This document shows positions 6,430-14,969 of a stretch of 64,000 nt of DNA, piece after piece. Each line of letters begins with the position of its first letter. Position 1 is the stretch's first letter. A program made the position numbers and the translations under genes. Origin of the DNA: VRUE01 sp963718755 (GTDB lineage: Bacteria > Actinomycetota > Thermoleophilia > Solirubrobacterales > 70-9); NCBI GenBank assembly GCA_963718755.1, contig OY970376.1:1984001-2048000 (forward strand), given 5' to 3'. The notes under the pieces are model-generated. The model was not told the DNA's origin. It saw nothing but the letters and a program-made list of their open reading frames with translations, and searched no databases.

Positions 6430-8857
6430 ACTCGATCTCCGCACCCGGTTCGTAGCCCGGCGTTTCCAGTCGTTCGATCTGCGGAAGGCGCCAGAGCAGG
6501 CTGGCGATCGTCAGGCCGATGGCCGAGCAGAGCAGCGCCAGGAACCACTCGCTCGCGGTCAGCAGCGTCATCTCGAAGAAGTCGCGCACGGGAGCGGCGG
6601 CGAGGATCAGGGCGAAGAGGGCGCCGAGGCCGGCGACCATCGCCAGCATGTAGCTCTGGATCGCGATGTGCTCGCGGCCCGGCCCGCGCTCCAGCAGCAG
6701 CACGAAGGCGAGGCCGAGCACGATCAGCGTCGTCGTCGCCGCCGTGCGGCCGGCCTCCAGCGAGCCGCCGAAGACGGTGTCGACGAGGAAGAAGCAGAGG
6801 ATCGAGCCGAGCGCCGTCGCCAGCCCGGCGGGCACGGCAAAGGCGGCGAGCGCCCGCAGCAGGCGGCCACGGTAGAGGGGGCCGTCGGAGGGCGCCAGGG
6901 CGAGGACGAAGGAGGGGATCCCGATCGTCAGGAAGACGGCGAGGGTGAGGTGGCGGGGGAGGAAGGGGAAGGCGAAGCCGGGCACGGCGACGAGCAGGAT
7001 CAGCGCCGCCGCGTAGACCGACTTGGTCAGGTAGAGGCGGCCGAGGCGGTGGACGTTGCGGGCGATCCGTCGTCCCTCGGCGACCGCTTCCGGCAGCCGC
7101 GCGAACTCGTCCTCGAGCAGGACGATGTCGGCGACCCCCTTCGTCACCTGCGCGCCCGAGCCCATCGCCACCGCGAGGCGCGCCTGCTTCAGCGCCGGCA
7201 CGTCGTTGACGCCGTCGCCGATCATCGCCGTGTAGCGGCCGGAGGCACGCAGCGCCTCGACCAGCGCCTTCTTCTGCTCCGGCGCGATCCGGCAGAAGAT
7301 CGTGTTGCGCTGCGCCGCGGCAGCCAGCCCCTCCGGGTCCTCCGGCAGCTCCGAGCCCTCGATCACGCCCGCGTCGGCAGGTACCCCGACGGCGTAGGCG
7401 ACGGCCGTCACCGTCGCCCGCGCGTCGCCGGAGATCAGCTTCAGGTCGATTTCCTCCGCGCGGATGAAGGCGATCGTCTCGGCGGCGTCGGCGCGCAGCG
7501 TCTCCTCCAGGACGACGAGGGCGATCGGGGTGAGGCGCGGCGGTGGGGCGTGCTCGGGGTCGTCGGGAAGCGCCTCGCCTGACTGAGCGAAGGCGACGAC
7601 GCGCCGCCCTGCCGCCGTCTCCTCCTCGAGTTTTCGGGCCAGGCCCGGGGGCAGGTCCAGCGCGCCGCTCGCGGCGAGGATGTCGGGCGCGCCGAGCACG
7701 TAGCTGGTGCCGCCGAGGCGCAGCCCGCTCCACTTCCACCTGGAGGAGAAGGGGACTTCGCCGCCGACCCTGCCCGGGGACGCCGGGAAGGCCTCGGCGA
7801 CGGTCTCCAGCGTGCGATTGCGATCGCCGGCGCTTGCCGCGAAGCGTCCCAGCGCCGCCTGCGCCTCGTCCGGATCGGTCCCGTCGGCCACCTGGATCCC
7901 GAGCAGGCGCAGCTGGCCGTCGGTCAGGGTGCCGGTCTTGTCGACGCAGATCGTGTCGACCGCGGCGAGGCTCTCGGTCGCGCTCATCTGCTGCACGAGC
8001 GTGTCCTTGCGCGCCAGCCGCACCGCGGCGACGGCGAAGGTGACGCTCATCAGCAGCACCAGGCCCTCGGGGATCAGGGTCACCAGGCCGGCGGTCGCCG
8101 TCTGCGCCGCCTCGACCAGGTCGGTGCCGCGCAGCTGGAAGGTGATCAGCAGCAGCGCCGCCAGCGGCAGCATCGCCCAGGTGCAGGCGACGATCACGCG
8201 GTTGACCTCGGATTGCAGCGGCGAGGGCGGGTGGCGGAACGCTTTCGCCTCGCCGGCCAGCTTGCCGGCATAGCTCTCCTCACGCACAGCGTCGACCAGG
8301 TAGCGGCCCGAGCCCGAGATGCAGAAGGAGCCCGAGAGGACCCGCTCGCCGGCCTCCTTGCGGATCCCGTCGGCCTCGCCGGTCAGCAGCGACTCGTCGA
8401 CGGTAAGGCCGCGGCTGGCGACCATCTCGCCGTCGGCGACGAGCTGGTCGCCGGGCTCGATCGCGACCACGTCCCCCGGCACGACCTCCTCCGCCAGGAG
8501 GCTGACCTCCTCGCCGTCGCGGATCGCCTTGGCGTGGGGGGCGACCAGCACCGCCAGCTCGTCCAGCGTCTTCTTCGCGTTCAGCTCCTGGCGGATGCCG
8601 ATGTAGGAGTTGACGATCGCGATGAAGCCGAAGACGGCGTCGGCGAACAGCCCCAGCGAGAGGATGAGGACGAAGAAGACGCCGATGATCGCGTTGAAGA
8701 GCGTGAAGACGTTGCCGGCGACGATGCTCGAGACCGAGCGCGAGGAGGTGTCCGGCGGCGAGCCGAGCTTGCGCAGCCGCTTGGCGGCCTCGGCGCTCGA
8801 GAGGCCGCGCTCGGCTGCTTCGGGGGTCTCGGTGGGGGAGGCGGCCTTAGAGGGCAT
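6428..8857 (-). CDS. CtpE-like HAD-IC P-type cation ATPase
   Basis: A ~809-residue P-type ATPase without N-terminal metal-binding domains. Features in order: paired membrane helices about residues 48-90; actuator domain with LLTGEADG (the canonical TGES Ser is Ala); membrane helix 4 with LIPEGLVLL; phosphorylation motif CVDKTGTLTDG with the acyl-phosphate Asp near residue 306; hinge MIGDGVNDVPALK; then about six C-terminal helices. The PEGL motif and overall layout match CtpE, reported in mycobacteria to import Ca2+; the ion here is inferred. The start is the ATG at 8857; an upstream in-frame TTG (8869) adds four residues. It is divergent from the LLM oxidoreductase gene. Confidence 0.88.
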   Translation of the reverse strand: MPSKAASPTETPEAAERGLSSAEAAKRLRKLGSPPDTSSRSVSSIVAGNVFTLFNAIIGVFFVLILSLGLFADAVFGFIAIVNSYIGIRQELNAKKTLDELAVLVAPHAKAIRDGEEVSLLAEEVVPGDVVAIEPGDQLVADGEMVASRGLTVDESLLTGEADGIRKEAGERVLSGSFCISGSGRYLVDAVREESYAGKLAGEAKAFRHPPSPLQSEVNRVIVACTWAMLPLAALLLITFQLRGTDLVEAAQTATAGLVTLIPEGLVLLMSVTFAVAAVRLARKDTLVQQMSATESLAAVDTICVDKTGTLTDGQLRLLGIQVADGTDPDEAQAALGRFAASAGDRNRTLETVAEAFPASPGRVGGEVPFSSRWKWSGLRLGGTSYVLGAPDILAASGALDLPPGLARKLEEETAAGRRVVAFAQSGEALPDDPEHAPPPRLTPIALVVLEETLRADAAETIAFIRAEEIDLKLISGDARATVTAVAYAVGVPADAGVIEGSELPEDPEGLAAAAQRNTIFCRIAPEQKKALVEALRASGRYTAMIGDGVNDVPALKQARLAVAMGSGAQVTKGVADIVLLEDEFARLPEAVAEGRRIARNVHRLGRLYLTKSVYAAALILLVAVPGFAFPFLPRHLTLAVFLTIGIPSFVLALAPSDGPLYRGRLLRALAAFAVPAGLATALGSILCFFLVDTVFGGSLEAGRTAATTTLIVLGLAFVLLLERGPGREHIAIQSYMLAMVAGLGALFALILAAAPVRDFFEMTLLTASEWFLALLCSAIGLTIASLLWRLPQIERLETPGYEPGAEIE

Positions 8858-8884
8858 GGGGACATTCAATAGGGTTCCCGGCGG

Positions 8885-9943
8885 ATGGCTTTGAAACTCG
8901 GACTCAACCTTGGCTACTGGGGCATCGGACCGGCCGGCGACGACGCGCTCGAGGTCGTCCAGGCGGCGGAGGCGGCGGGCTACGAGTCGGTTTGGGTCGC
9001 CGAGTCCTACGGCTCCGACGTGGTCAGCGTGCTCGCCTGGCTGGCGCCGCAGACCAAGACGATCAACCTCGGCGCGGCGATCCTGCAGGTTCCGGCGCGC
9101 CCGCCAGCCGCGGCGGCGATGGCCGGGGCGACGATCGACAAACTTTCTGGCGGACGCTTCCTCTTCGGCTTCGGCCCCTCGGGCCCGCAGGTCTCCGAAG
9201 GCTGGTACGGCGTCCCCTACTCAAAGCCCTGGGGCCGCACCCGCGAGTACATCGAAGTGGTGCGGGAGATCGTCGCCCGCGAGGGCAAGATCGACCACCA
9301 GGGCGAGCACTACCAGCTGCCTCTCCCGGGCGGCGAGGGCAAGCCGCTGAAGCTCAACTTCCACCCCGAGCGCTCCAGCATTCCCGTCTTCGTCGGCGCG
9401 ATCGGCCGCAAATCGGTCGAGATGGCGGCGGAGATCTGCGATGGCTGGATCCCGATCTTCTTCAGCGTCGACGCCTTCGAGGAGACCTGGGGCGAGCATC
9501 TCGAGGCCGGCTTCGCGAAGGGCGGGAGGCAGCGCTCCGACCTCGAGGTCAGCCCCTCGCTGCAGGTGGCTATCGACGGCGACCTCGAGGCGGCGAAGAA
9601 CGTGGTCAAGGCCGGGCTCGTCCTCTACTTCGGCGGCATGGGCAGCCGCAAGACCAACTTTTACGTCGACCTCGCCCACCGCTTCGGCTTCGGCGACGTC
9701 GCCGACGAGGTTCAGCGCCGCTACCAGGAGGGCGACAAAGGCGGCGCCTTCGAGGCGATGCCTGACGAGATCGTCGAGGCCACCTCGCTGGTCGGCAGCG
9801 AGGCCGAGGTGGCGGAACGGGTCGAGCGCTTCCGCGGCGCCGGCATCGACCGCCTGATCGTCTCCCCGGTCCACGTCGAGCGCGAGCAACAACTCCACAC
9901 CATCAATCGCCTCGCGTCCCTCGCCGGACGTGCCGTCACTTAA
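8885..9943 (+). CDS. LLM-class F420-dependent oxidoreductase
   Basis: A 352-residue luciferase-like TIM barrel (LKLGLNLGYWG at the start, then AAGYESVWVAES, KLSGGRFLFGFGPSGPQVSEGWYG). These motifs are typical of actinobacterial F420-dependent enzymes rather than FMN bacterial luciferases. They usually transfer hydride between reduced F420 and small organic substrates; the substrate is unknown. It is divergent from the ATPase gene, 27 bases apart. The final residues (GRAVT) and the TAA stop are read from a 50-bp palindromic element, so the original C-terminus may have been altered by element insertion. Confidence 0.9.
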   Translation: MALKLGLNLGYWGIGPAGDDALEVVQAAEAAGYESVWVAESYGSDVVSVLAWLAPQTKTINLGAAILQVPARPPAAAAMAGATIDKLSGGRFLFGFGPSGPQVSEGWYGVPYSKPWGRTREYIEVVREIVAREGKIDHQGEHYQLPLPGGEGKPLKLNFHPERSSIPVFVGAIGRKSVEMAAEICDGWIPIFFSVDAFEETWGEHLEAGFAKGGRQRSDLEVSPSLQVAIDGDLEAAKNVVKAGLVLYFGGMGSRKTNFYVDLAHRFGFGDVADEVQRRYQEGDKGGAFEAMPDEIVEATSLVGSEAEVAERVERFRGAGIDRLIVSPVHVEREQQLHTINRLASLAGRAVT

Positions 9944-9976
9944 GCACCCATATGGACGCTCAAATGGCGGCACGTC
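9927..9976. repeat. family A 50-bp palindromic element, copy A1
   Basis: 50 bp, ends GACGTGCCG/CGGCACGTC, centre CCATATGG. It is 48/50 identical to copy A2 in the same orientation. TAA at element positions 15-17 is the stop of the LLM gene. The terminal arms extend outward three more bases (CCG...CGG), giving 12-bp perfect outer arms. Confidence 0.92.
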
Positions 9977-10033
9977 CGGGGACGAAGCATCCGCGTAGTC
10001 CGATCCCATAATCTCCCGCGCCGCGTCTTGACC

Positions 10034-11152
10034 ATGAAGATCGGAGTGCCGAAAGAGACCGCCGAGGGGGAGCGCCGTGTCGCGCTCGTCCCTGACGTGG
10101 TCAAATCGCTGAAGAAGAACGAGAACGTCGACGTGCTCGTCGAGCGGGGTGCGGGCGACGCGGCCGGCCACCCCGACTCCCAGTATGAGGAGGCAGGCGC
10201 CGAGGTCGTCGACGCCGAGGTTACGTGGGGCGCCGACGTCGTCCTTCGCGTCGCCGCCCCGACCAACGAGCAGATCGGCAAGCTGGGCTCCAACCAGGTG
10301 CTGATCGGCCACCTCTCACCCTGGACCGCGGTGGAGACCAACAAAGCGCTCGCCGGTTCCGGCGCGACCAGCTTCGCGATGGAGGCGATTCCGCGCACGA
10401 CGCGGGCCCAGGCGATGGACGCGCTCTCCTCCCAAGCTGCCGCCGCCGGCTACGCGGCGATGCTGATCGCCGCCCGCGAGTCGGGCCGCTTCTTCGGCAT
10501 GATGACCACGGCCGCCGGCACCGTGCCGCCGGCCAAGGTGCTCGTGCTTGGCGCCGGCGTCGCCGGGCTGCAGGCCGTCGCCACGGCGAAGCGGCTGGGC
10601 GCGATCGTCACCGGCTTCGACATCCGCCGCGCCGCCTGGGAGCAGATCGCCTCACTCGGCGGCCGTCCGCTCGAACTCGACTTCATCCCCGACGCCGAAG
10701 GTGAGGGCGGCTACGCGCGGCCGCTCACCGACGAGGAGAACGCCAAGGTCGTCGAGGCGATCGGCGAGAACGCCGCCAAACAGGATGTGATCGTCACCAC
10801 CGCGGCCATCCCCGGCCGTCCGGCGCCGCTGCTGATCACCGCCGACGCCGTGCGCAACATGCAGCCCGGCTCGGTGATCGTCGACCTCGCCGCCGAGAGC
10901 GGCGGCAACTGCGAGCTGACCGAGGCCGGGCAGACCGTCGAGCAGGGCGGCGTAAGGGTCGTCGGCCCACGCAACCTGGCCAGCGAGATGCCGGTCCCCG
11001 CCTCGCAGCTCTACGCCAAGAACCTGGAGAACCTGCTCGGCCTGCTGATCACCGAGGAGGGCAAGCTGAACGTCGACTTCGAGGACGACATCGTCGCCGC
11101 TGCCTGCATCACCCATGGTGGCGAGATCCGCAACGAGAGGGCGGCTAAATGA
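10034..11152 (+). CDS. pntA: NAD(P) transhydrogenase subunit alpha, soluble part
   Basis: A 372-residue domain I (NAD-binding) of the proton-translocating transhydrogenase, which couples proton flow to hydride transfer between NADH and NADP+. The N-terminus MKIGVPKETAEGERRVALVP is the alanine dehydrogenase/PNT signature, and the NAD Rossmann motif is VLVLGAGVAGLQAVATA. The ATG at 10034 is preferred over a TTG two codons upstream. It overlaps the next gene by four bases (ATGA), so the three subunits are translationally coupled. The split three-gene form (alpha-1, alpha-2, beta) is common in Actinomycetota and alpha-proteobacteria. Confidence 0.95.
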   Translation: MKIGVPKETAEGERRVALVPDVVKSLKKNENVDVLVERGAGDAAGHPDSQYEEAGAEVVDAEVTWGADVVLRVAAPTNEQIGKLGSNQVLIGHLSPWTAVETNKALAGSGATSFAMEAIPRTTRAQAMDALSSQAAAAGYAAMLIAARESGRFFGMMTTAAGTVPPAKVLVLGAGVAGLQAVATAKRLGAIVTGFDIRRAAWEQIASLGGRPLELDFIPDAEGEGGYARPLTDEENAKVVEAIGENAAKQDVIVTTAAIPGRPAPLLITADAVRNMQPGSVIVDLAAESGGNCELTEAGQTVEQGGVRVVGPRNLASEMPVPASQLYAKNLENLLGLLITEEGKLNVDFEDDIVAAACITHGGEIRNERAAK

Positions 11153-11496
11153 GCTTGATGACCGAGATCACGATCTTCGTCCTCGCCGCCTTTGTCGGCT
11201 TCGAGGTGATCTCGAAGGTGCCGACCACTCTGCACACGCCGCTGATGTCGCAGACCAACGCGATTCACGGCATCGTCATGCTGGGCGGCCTGATCGTCGT
11301 CGGCTACGCCGACGACGGCCTCGAGTACGTGATCGGCACGATCGCGATCGCCTTCGGCGCGATCAACATCGTCGGTGGCTTCATGGTCACCGACCGCATG
11401 CTCGGCATGTTCAGCAAAAAGCCCAAGCCCCAGGTCAAGTCCGCCTCCTCGGCTTCGCCTCCGGGGGCGGACGGGTCTGACGGGGGCTCGTCGTGA
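11149..11496 (+). CDS. NAD(P) transhydrogenase subunit alpha, membrane part
   Basis: A small (115 aa) membrane subunit carrying the alpha half of the proton channel. Three hydrophobic segments are visible (ITIFVLAAFVGFEVI, IHGIVMLGGLIVVGYA, YVIGTIAIAFGAINIVGGFMV), and VTDRMLGMF closes the last helix as in PntAB/PNT_4TM proteins. A Lys/Pro then Ser/Gly-rich tail follows. It overlaps both pntA (4 bases) and pntB (4 bases). Confidence 0.92.
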   Translation: MSLMTEITIFVLAAFVGFEVISKVPTTLHTPLMSQTNAIHGIVMLGGLIVVGYADDGLEYVIGTIAIAFGAINIVGGFMVTDRMLGMFSKKPKPQVKSASSASPPGADGSDGGSS

Positions 11497-12911
11497 TCTT
11501 CCAGGCCGTGTTCGAGCCGGGCGGCGACGCCGCGACGGCTCTCTACATCGTCGCTTTTTCGCTCTTCATCATTGGGGTGAAACGCGGCACGCACCCGACC
11601 TCGGCGAAGCAGGGCAACCTGATCGCCGCCGCCGGCATGGCGATCGCCGTCGTCACCACCCTGCTGCTGGACGGAGTCGGCAACTGGGGCCTGATCGCGC
11701 TCGGGCTGGGCATCGGTACCGCGGTCGGGGTCATCGCCTCGATCCGCGTGCAGATGACCGAGATGCCGCAGATGGTCGCCCTCTACAACGGCGTCGGCGG
11801 CGGCGCCGTGGCGCTGATCGCCTGGTCGGAGATCCGCCACGGAATCTCGCTCGGGCATGAGATCCCGCTCGATGAGCTGATTCCGGTCCTCTTCGCCGCA
11901 GTCGTCGGCTCGGTCTCCTTCTGGGGCTCGAACATCGCCTTCGCCAAGCTCCAGGACCTGATCCCGACCAAGCCGCTGGCGGTGCCCGGCCAGCAGGTCA
12001 TCAACGCCGCCCTCCTGATCGGGATCGTCGCCGCCTGCATCAACATCGCGATCAACAACGACGACCCGAACCAGGCGATCTTCATCGCGGTCCTGCTCGC
12101 TGCCGGCTTGCTCGGCAACCTCGTCGTCCTGCCGATCGGCGGTGCCGACATGCCGGTCGTGATCTCGCTGCTCAACGCCTTCACCGGCCTCTCCGCTGCG
12201 GCGGCCGGCTTTGCCCTCGACAACGTGGCGCTGATCGTCGCCGGCACCCTGGTCGGCTCATCGGGAACGATCCTGACGATGGAGATGGCGACCGCGATGA
12301 ACCGCTCGGTCGCCAACGTCCTCTTCGCCGGCTTCGGCGGCGCTCCCAGTGGTGGGGGCGGCGGTAGCGGCGAGGAGCGACCGCATACCTCGATCGGCGC
12401 CCAGGACGCGGCGATCAAGCTTGCCTACGCCGACACGGTCACGATCGTCCCTGGCTACGGCCTCGCCGTCGCCCAGGCCCAGCACGCGATCAAGGAGGTC
12501 GCCGACGCGCTGGAGTCGCGCGGGGTCACCGTCAACTACGCGATCCACCCGGTCGCCGGCCGCATGCCCGGCCACATGAACGTGCTGCTCGCCGAGGCCG
12601 ACGTGCCATACGAGCAGCTGCGTGAGATGGAGGAGGTCAACCCGGAGATGCCGCGCACCGACGTGGCCGTGATCGTCGGCGCCAACGACGTCACCAACCC
12701 GGCGGCGAAAAACGACCCCGACAGCCCGATCGCCGGCATGCCGATCATCGAAGTCTCCGAGGCCCAGCAGGTGATCGTGATCAAGCGCTCGCTCAGCCCC
12801 GGCTTCGCCGGCATCGACAACGACCTCTTCTACGAACCGAACACCTCGATGCTCTTCGCCGACGCCAAACAGGCGGCAAGCGACATAGCCGGCGAGATCG
12901 GCAACCTCTAG
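11493..12911 (+). CDS. pntB: NAD(P) transhydrogenase subunit beta
   Basis: The 472-residue beta subunit contains eight or nine membrane helices (residues ~10-265) and the C-terminal NADP-binding domain III (from about residue 300). Domain III shows the reverse-Rossmann signature VTIVPGYGLAVAQAQ, then HPVAGRMPGHMNVLLAEADVP split by the helix, VGANDVTNPAA and KRSLSPGFAGIDN, all conserved family blocks. A short Gly/Ser linker (GGGGGSGEE) joins the halves. The start is GTG, overlapping the previous stop. A terminator-like hairpin follows the gene. Confidence 0.95.
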   Translation: MIFQAVFEPGGDAATALYIVAFSLFIIGVKRGTHPTSAKQGNLIAAAGMAIAVVTTLLLDGVGNWGLIALGLGIGTAVGVIASIRVQMTEMPQMVALYNGVGGGAVALIAWSEIRHGISLGHEIPLDELIPVLFAAVVGSVSFWGSNIAFAKLQDLIPTKPLAVPGQQVINAALLIGIVAACINIAINNDDPNQAIFIAVLLAAGLLGNLVVLPIGGADMPVVISLLNAFTGLSAAAAGFALDNVALIVAGTLVGSSGTILTMEMATAMNRSVANVLFAGFGGAPSGGGGGSGEERPHTSIGAQDAAIKLAYADTVTIVPGYGLAVAQAQHAIKEVADALESRGVTVNYAIHPVAGRMPGHMNVLLAEADVPYEQLREMEEVNPEMPRTDVAVIVGANDVTNPAAKNDPDSPIAGMPIIEVSEAQQVIVIKRSLSPGFAGIDNDLFYEPNTSMLFADAKQAASDIAGEIGNL

Positions 12912-12945
12912 CGCCGTCGGCGCTCCGAAGCGCCTGCGTCTCTCG

Positions 12946-12985
12946 CAAACTCGCCGTAGTTCGCCTCGCCCGGGGGGCGAGTTTG
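12946..12985 (+). terminator. hairpin after the pnt operon
   Basis: CAAACTCGCC at 12946-12955 pairs perfectly with GGCGAGTTTG at 12976-12985 around a 20-base loop, 35 bases after the pntB stop. It ends immediately before palindrome copy A2. Probable transcription end of the operon; no T-run. Confidence 0.5.
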
Positions 12986-13035
12986 GACGTGCCGTCACTT
13001 AAGCACCCATATGGACGCTCAAACAGCGGCACGTC
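12986..13035. repeat. family A 50-bp palindromic element, copy A2
   Basis: 50 bp, same ends and centre as the other copies. It differs from A1 at two positions. The ATG inside its central CCATATGG (13011-13013) is the first available start of the AbiEi/DUF559 gene. A3 at 13951-14000 is the same element in the opposite orientation (47/50 identical to A2 after inversion). Confidence 0.92.
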
Positions 13036-13967
13036 GAAATGGGATGCGGCGACGGGCGTACGCGAAGAGGGAGCGCGCCTTGGCTCAGCTGGCTGCGCGC
13101 CAGCATGGAGTCATCTCACGCCGCCAGCTCCTCGACGCGGGCCTCGGTAGGCGGGCGATTGGCCGGCGGGTTGAAGCGGGGCGCCTCCGCTGCATACATC
13201 GCTGCGTCTACGTATTTGGCTGGCGTGAGCTCGACCGGAAGGGCAAGTGGATGGCGGCCATCCTCGCCTGCGGGGAGAATGCGGTGCTCAGCCATCGGAG
13301 CGCCGCCGGGCTCTGGGGCTTCGCCAGGACCGCCGCTGGGCCAATCGATGTGACCGCGGCGCGCGGGCGGCGGCGGCAGGGCATCACCGTCCACGAAGGC
13401 AGCATCCTCGCCGCTGAACAGACGCAGGTCGCCCGCATACCCGTGACCTCCGCCGCGCGGACCCTGTTCGACTTGGCCGAAGTCATCGACGAGAAGCAGC
13501 TGGAGCATGCATTCGAGGAAGCCGATCGCCTGCGGCTGCTCAGGGTGAGAGAGCTCGAGTACATCTGCGAGCGCGGGCACGGGCGGAAGGCGCTACGGCC
13601 GGTGCGTCGCCTGCTGGAGGACATGCGATACCCCGAGGACACGCAGTCGCCACTTGAGGATCGCGTACTCGACCTCTGCCGCGACTACAACCTCCCGCGT
13701 CCAGTGACCGGCGCCGTCGTGCTCGGACGTGAGGTGGACGCTTTCTGGCCGGCGCAGAAGGTGATGGTCGAGGCGGACAGTTGGCAGTTCCACGGGCAGC
13801 GGGCGGCGTTCGAGCGGGATCGAGAGCGCGATGCGGCTATGCAGGTCGAGGGGTACCGGGTCATCCGACTCACACATCGCCGCCTCGACCGCGAATCAGC
13901 CACGGTCGTCGACCAGCTTCGCCGCTTGTTGTTTTCCGGTTCAGGTGGCGGACGTGCCGCCGCTTGA
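13011..13967 (+). CDS. AbiEi antitoxin-type HTH plus DUF559 nuclease-fold protein
   Basis: A 318-residue protein with two parts. The N-terminal ~90 residues resemble the winged-helix AbiEi antitoxin domain (HGVISRRQLLDAGL, then GRLRCIHRCVYVFG), followed by the LSHRSAAGLWGF and TSAARTLFDLAEV blocks seen in this family. The C-terminal ~110 residues match DUF559, a PD-(D/E)xK/Vsr-like nuclease fold (EVDAFWP, VMVEADSWQFHG, RERDAAMQVEGYRVIRLT). No AbiEii-type toxin gene is adjacent. The gene lies exactly between two inverted 50-bp palindromes: the first ATG is in the left one, the TGA in the right one. ATG 13044 is an alternative start outside the element. Nuclease activity and mobility are inferences. 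Confidence 0.85.
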   Translation: MDAQTAARRNGMRRRAYAKRERALAQLAARQHGVISRRQLLDAGLGRRAIGRRVEAGRLRCIHRCVYVFGWRELDRKGKWMAAILACGENAVLSHRSAAGLWGFARTAAGPIDVTAARGRRRQGITVHEGSILAAEQTQVARIPVTSAARTLFDLAEVIDEKQLEHAFEEADRLRLLRVRELEYICERGHGRKALRPVRRLLEDMRYPEDTQSPLEDRVLDLCRDYNLPRPVTGAVVLGREVDAFWPAQKVMVEADSWQFHGQRAAFERDRERDAAMQVEGYRVIRLTHRRLDRESATVVDQLRRLLFSGSGGGRAAA

Positions 13968-14000
13968 GCGTCCATATGGGTGCATAAGTGACGGCACGTC
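13951..14000. repeat. family A 50-bp palindromic element, copy A3 (inverted)
   Basis: 50 bp, opposite orientation to A2. TGA at element positions 15-17 ends the AbiEi/DUF559 gene. After inversion it differs from A2 at three positions, all in the variable interior. Confidence 0.92.
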
Positions 14001-14022
14001 CGGTGGATGCCGACGGGATTCA

Positions 14023-14952
14023 GTGTGGGACGAGCGGGGGCAGGGGACTGTGGAGTGGGTGGGGCTCGTTGCCGTGGTCGCGCTCCTCTTCCTTGCTCTG
14101 GTCGCCGCTGGCGTTCGGGTGCCTGGCAATGCACTGGTGCGGGCCGTCGCCTCGCGGATGCTCTGCGCTGTGGCGATGGCCGATCGCTGTGGGGACGAAC
14201 CGGTGTTGATCGCCGCGTACGGCAGCGAGGTGGGGGATCTGGTGCGGCGCCACATGCCGACGATCCTCTTCGAGCATGGCTCGCGGGCATTGCCGGTTGA
14301 CTTCAGGCGCTGTCGCAGCAGCGATTGCGCCGACGGATCGGCGCGCGGCTTGGTCCACGAGAGCGACGCCGGGCTGCCGGTGACCGCCTTCGTCCATGTG
14401 GTGGATTGCCGCCGTGATGCCGTCGAAGCGACCCGGGCGGCAGGCGCCGACTGCTCCGGCTCTCGCGCTGGCAGCCTCTACCTGCAGTACTGGACCTACT
14501 ACGTTGACTCGGCCACTCTGCGTGGCGTGCCTATCGCAGGGTCCAGGGGTTTTCACAAGGACGATTGGGAGGGGGTTCAGATCCGCATCGGCCCGGACGG
14601 GCGCATCGACCAACGCGCCTCCTCGCACCACGGCTACAACCACGCCCAGAGCCTCGCCAACGTGGGCTCCGACGCCGGCCTCAACCCAATCACCGATGCC
14701 GCCGAGACGCTGGGTGCCCGGCCTCATAACGGCTGGGGGCCCGAGACCCGCCTTCTCGTCGTCTCGGGTGGCAGCCACGCGGGCAACGCCAACGGCTTCC
14801 TCCGCATCGACCGGATCACACCCGGCCGCCGTGTCCACCTGATCCCGCTCGAGCCGGTCGCTGAGGGGGACGGAGGCGCCCATCGCTTCGCCGTGAGCCC
14901 GCCGTGGCTCAAGAAGGTCTGGCGCGACCCCGAGGCCACGGGGACCAGCTGA
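14023..14952 (+). CDS. pilin-like anchored secreted protein with Vps62/DUF946-like domain
   Basis: From GTG 14023 the protein is 309 aa and begins VWDERGQGTVEWVGLVAVVALLFLALVAAGV: a class III (Flp/TadE-type) prepilin signal, with Gly followed five residues later by Glu and then a hydrophobic stretch. The rest is extracytoplasmic, with several Cys and a block resembling Vps62/DUF946-type domains (YLQYWTYYVDS, FHKDDWEGVQIRI, ASSHHGYNH). An in-frame extension upstream runs through palindrome A3 and the previous gene and is judged non-coding. GTG 14050 is another possible start. No tad secretion genes are nearby. Function is unknown. Confidence 0.7.
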   Translation: MWDERGQGTVEWVGLVAVVALLFLALVAAGVRVPGNALVRAVASRMLCAVAMADRCGDEPVLIAAYGSEVGDLVRRHMPTILFEHGSRALPVDFRRCRSSDCADGSARGLVHESDAGLPVTAFVHVVDCRRDAVEATRAAGADCSGSRAGSLYLQYWTYYVDSATLRGVPIAGSRGFHKDDWEGVQIRIGPDGRIDQRASSHHGYNHAQSLANVGSDAGLNPITDAAETLGARPHNGWGPETRLLVVSGGSHAGNANGFLRIDRITPGRRVHLIPLEPVAEGDGGAHRFAVSPPWLKKVWRDPEATGTS

Positions 14953-14969
14953 GGCCTCGCCGGCCCGGC

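Noticed and set aside
13011..13967. Complete AbiE toxin-antitoxin pair
   Set aside because: No AbiEii-type nucleotidyltransferase gene is next to it; only the AbiEi-like domain is present.
12986..14000. The A2-A3 interval as a classical insertion sequence
   Set aside because: No DDE, HUH or tyrosine/serine recombinase motifs in the enclosed protein and no target-site duplication that I can identify.
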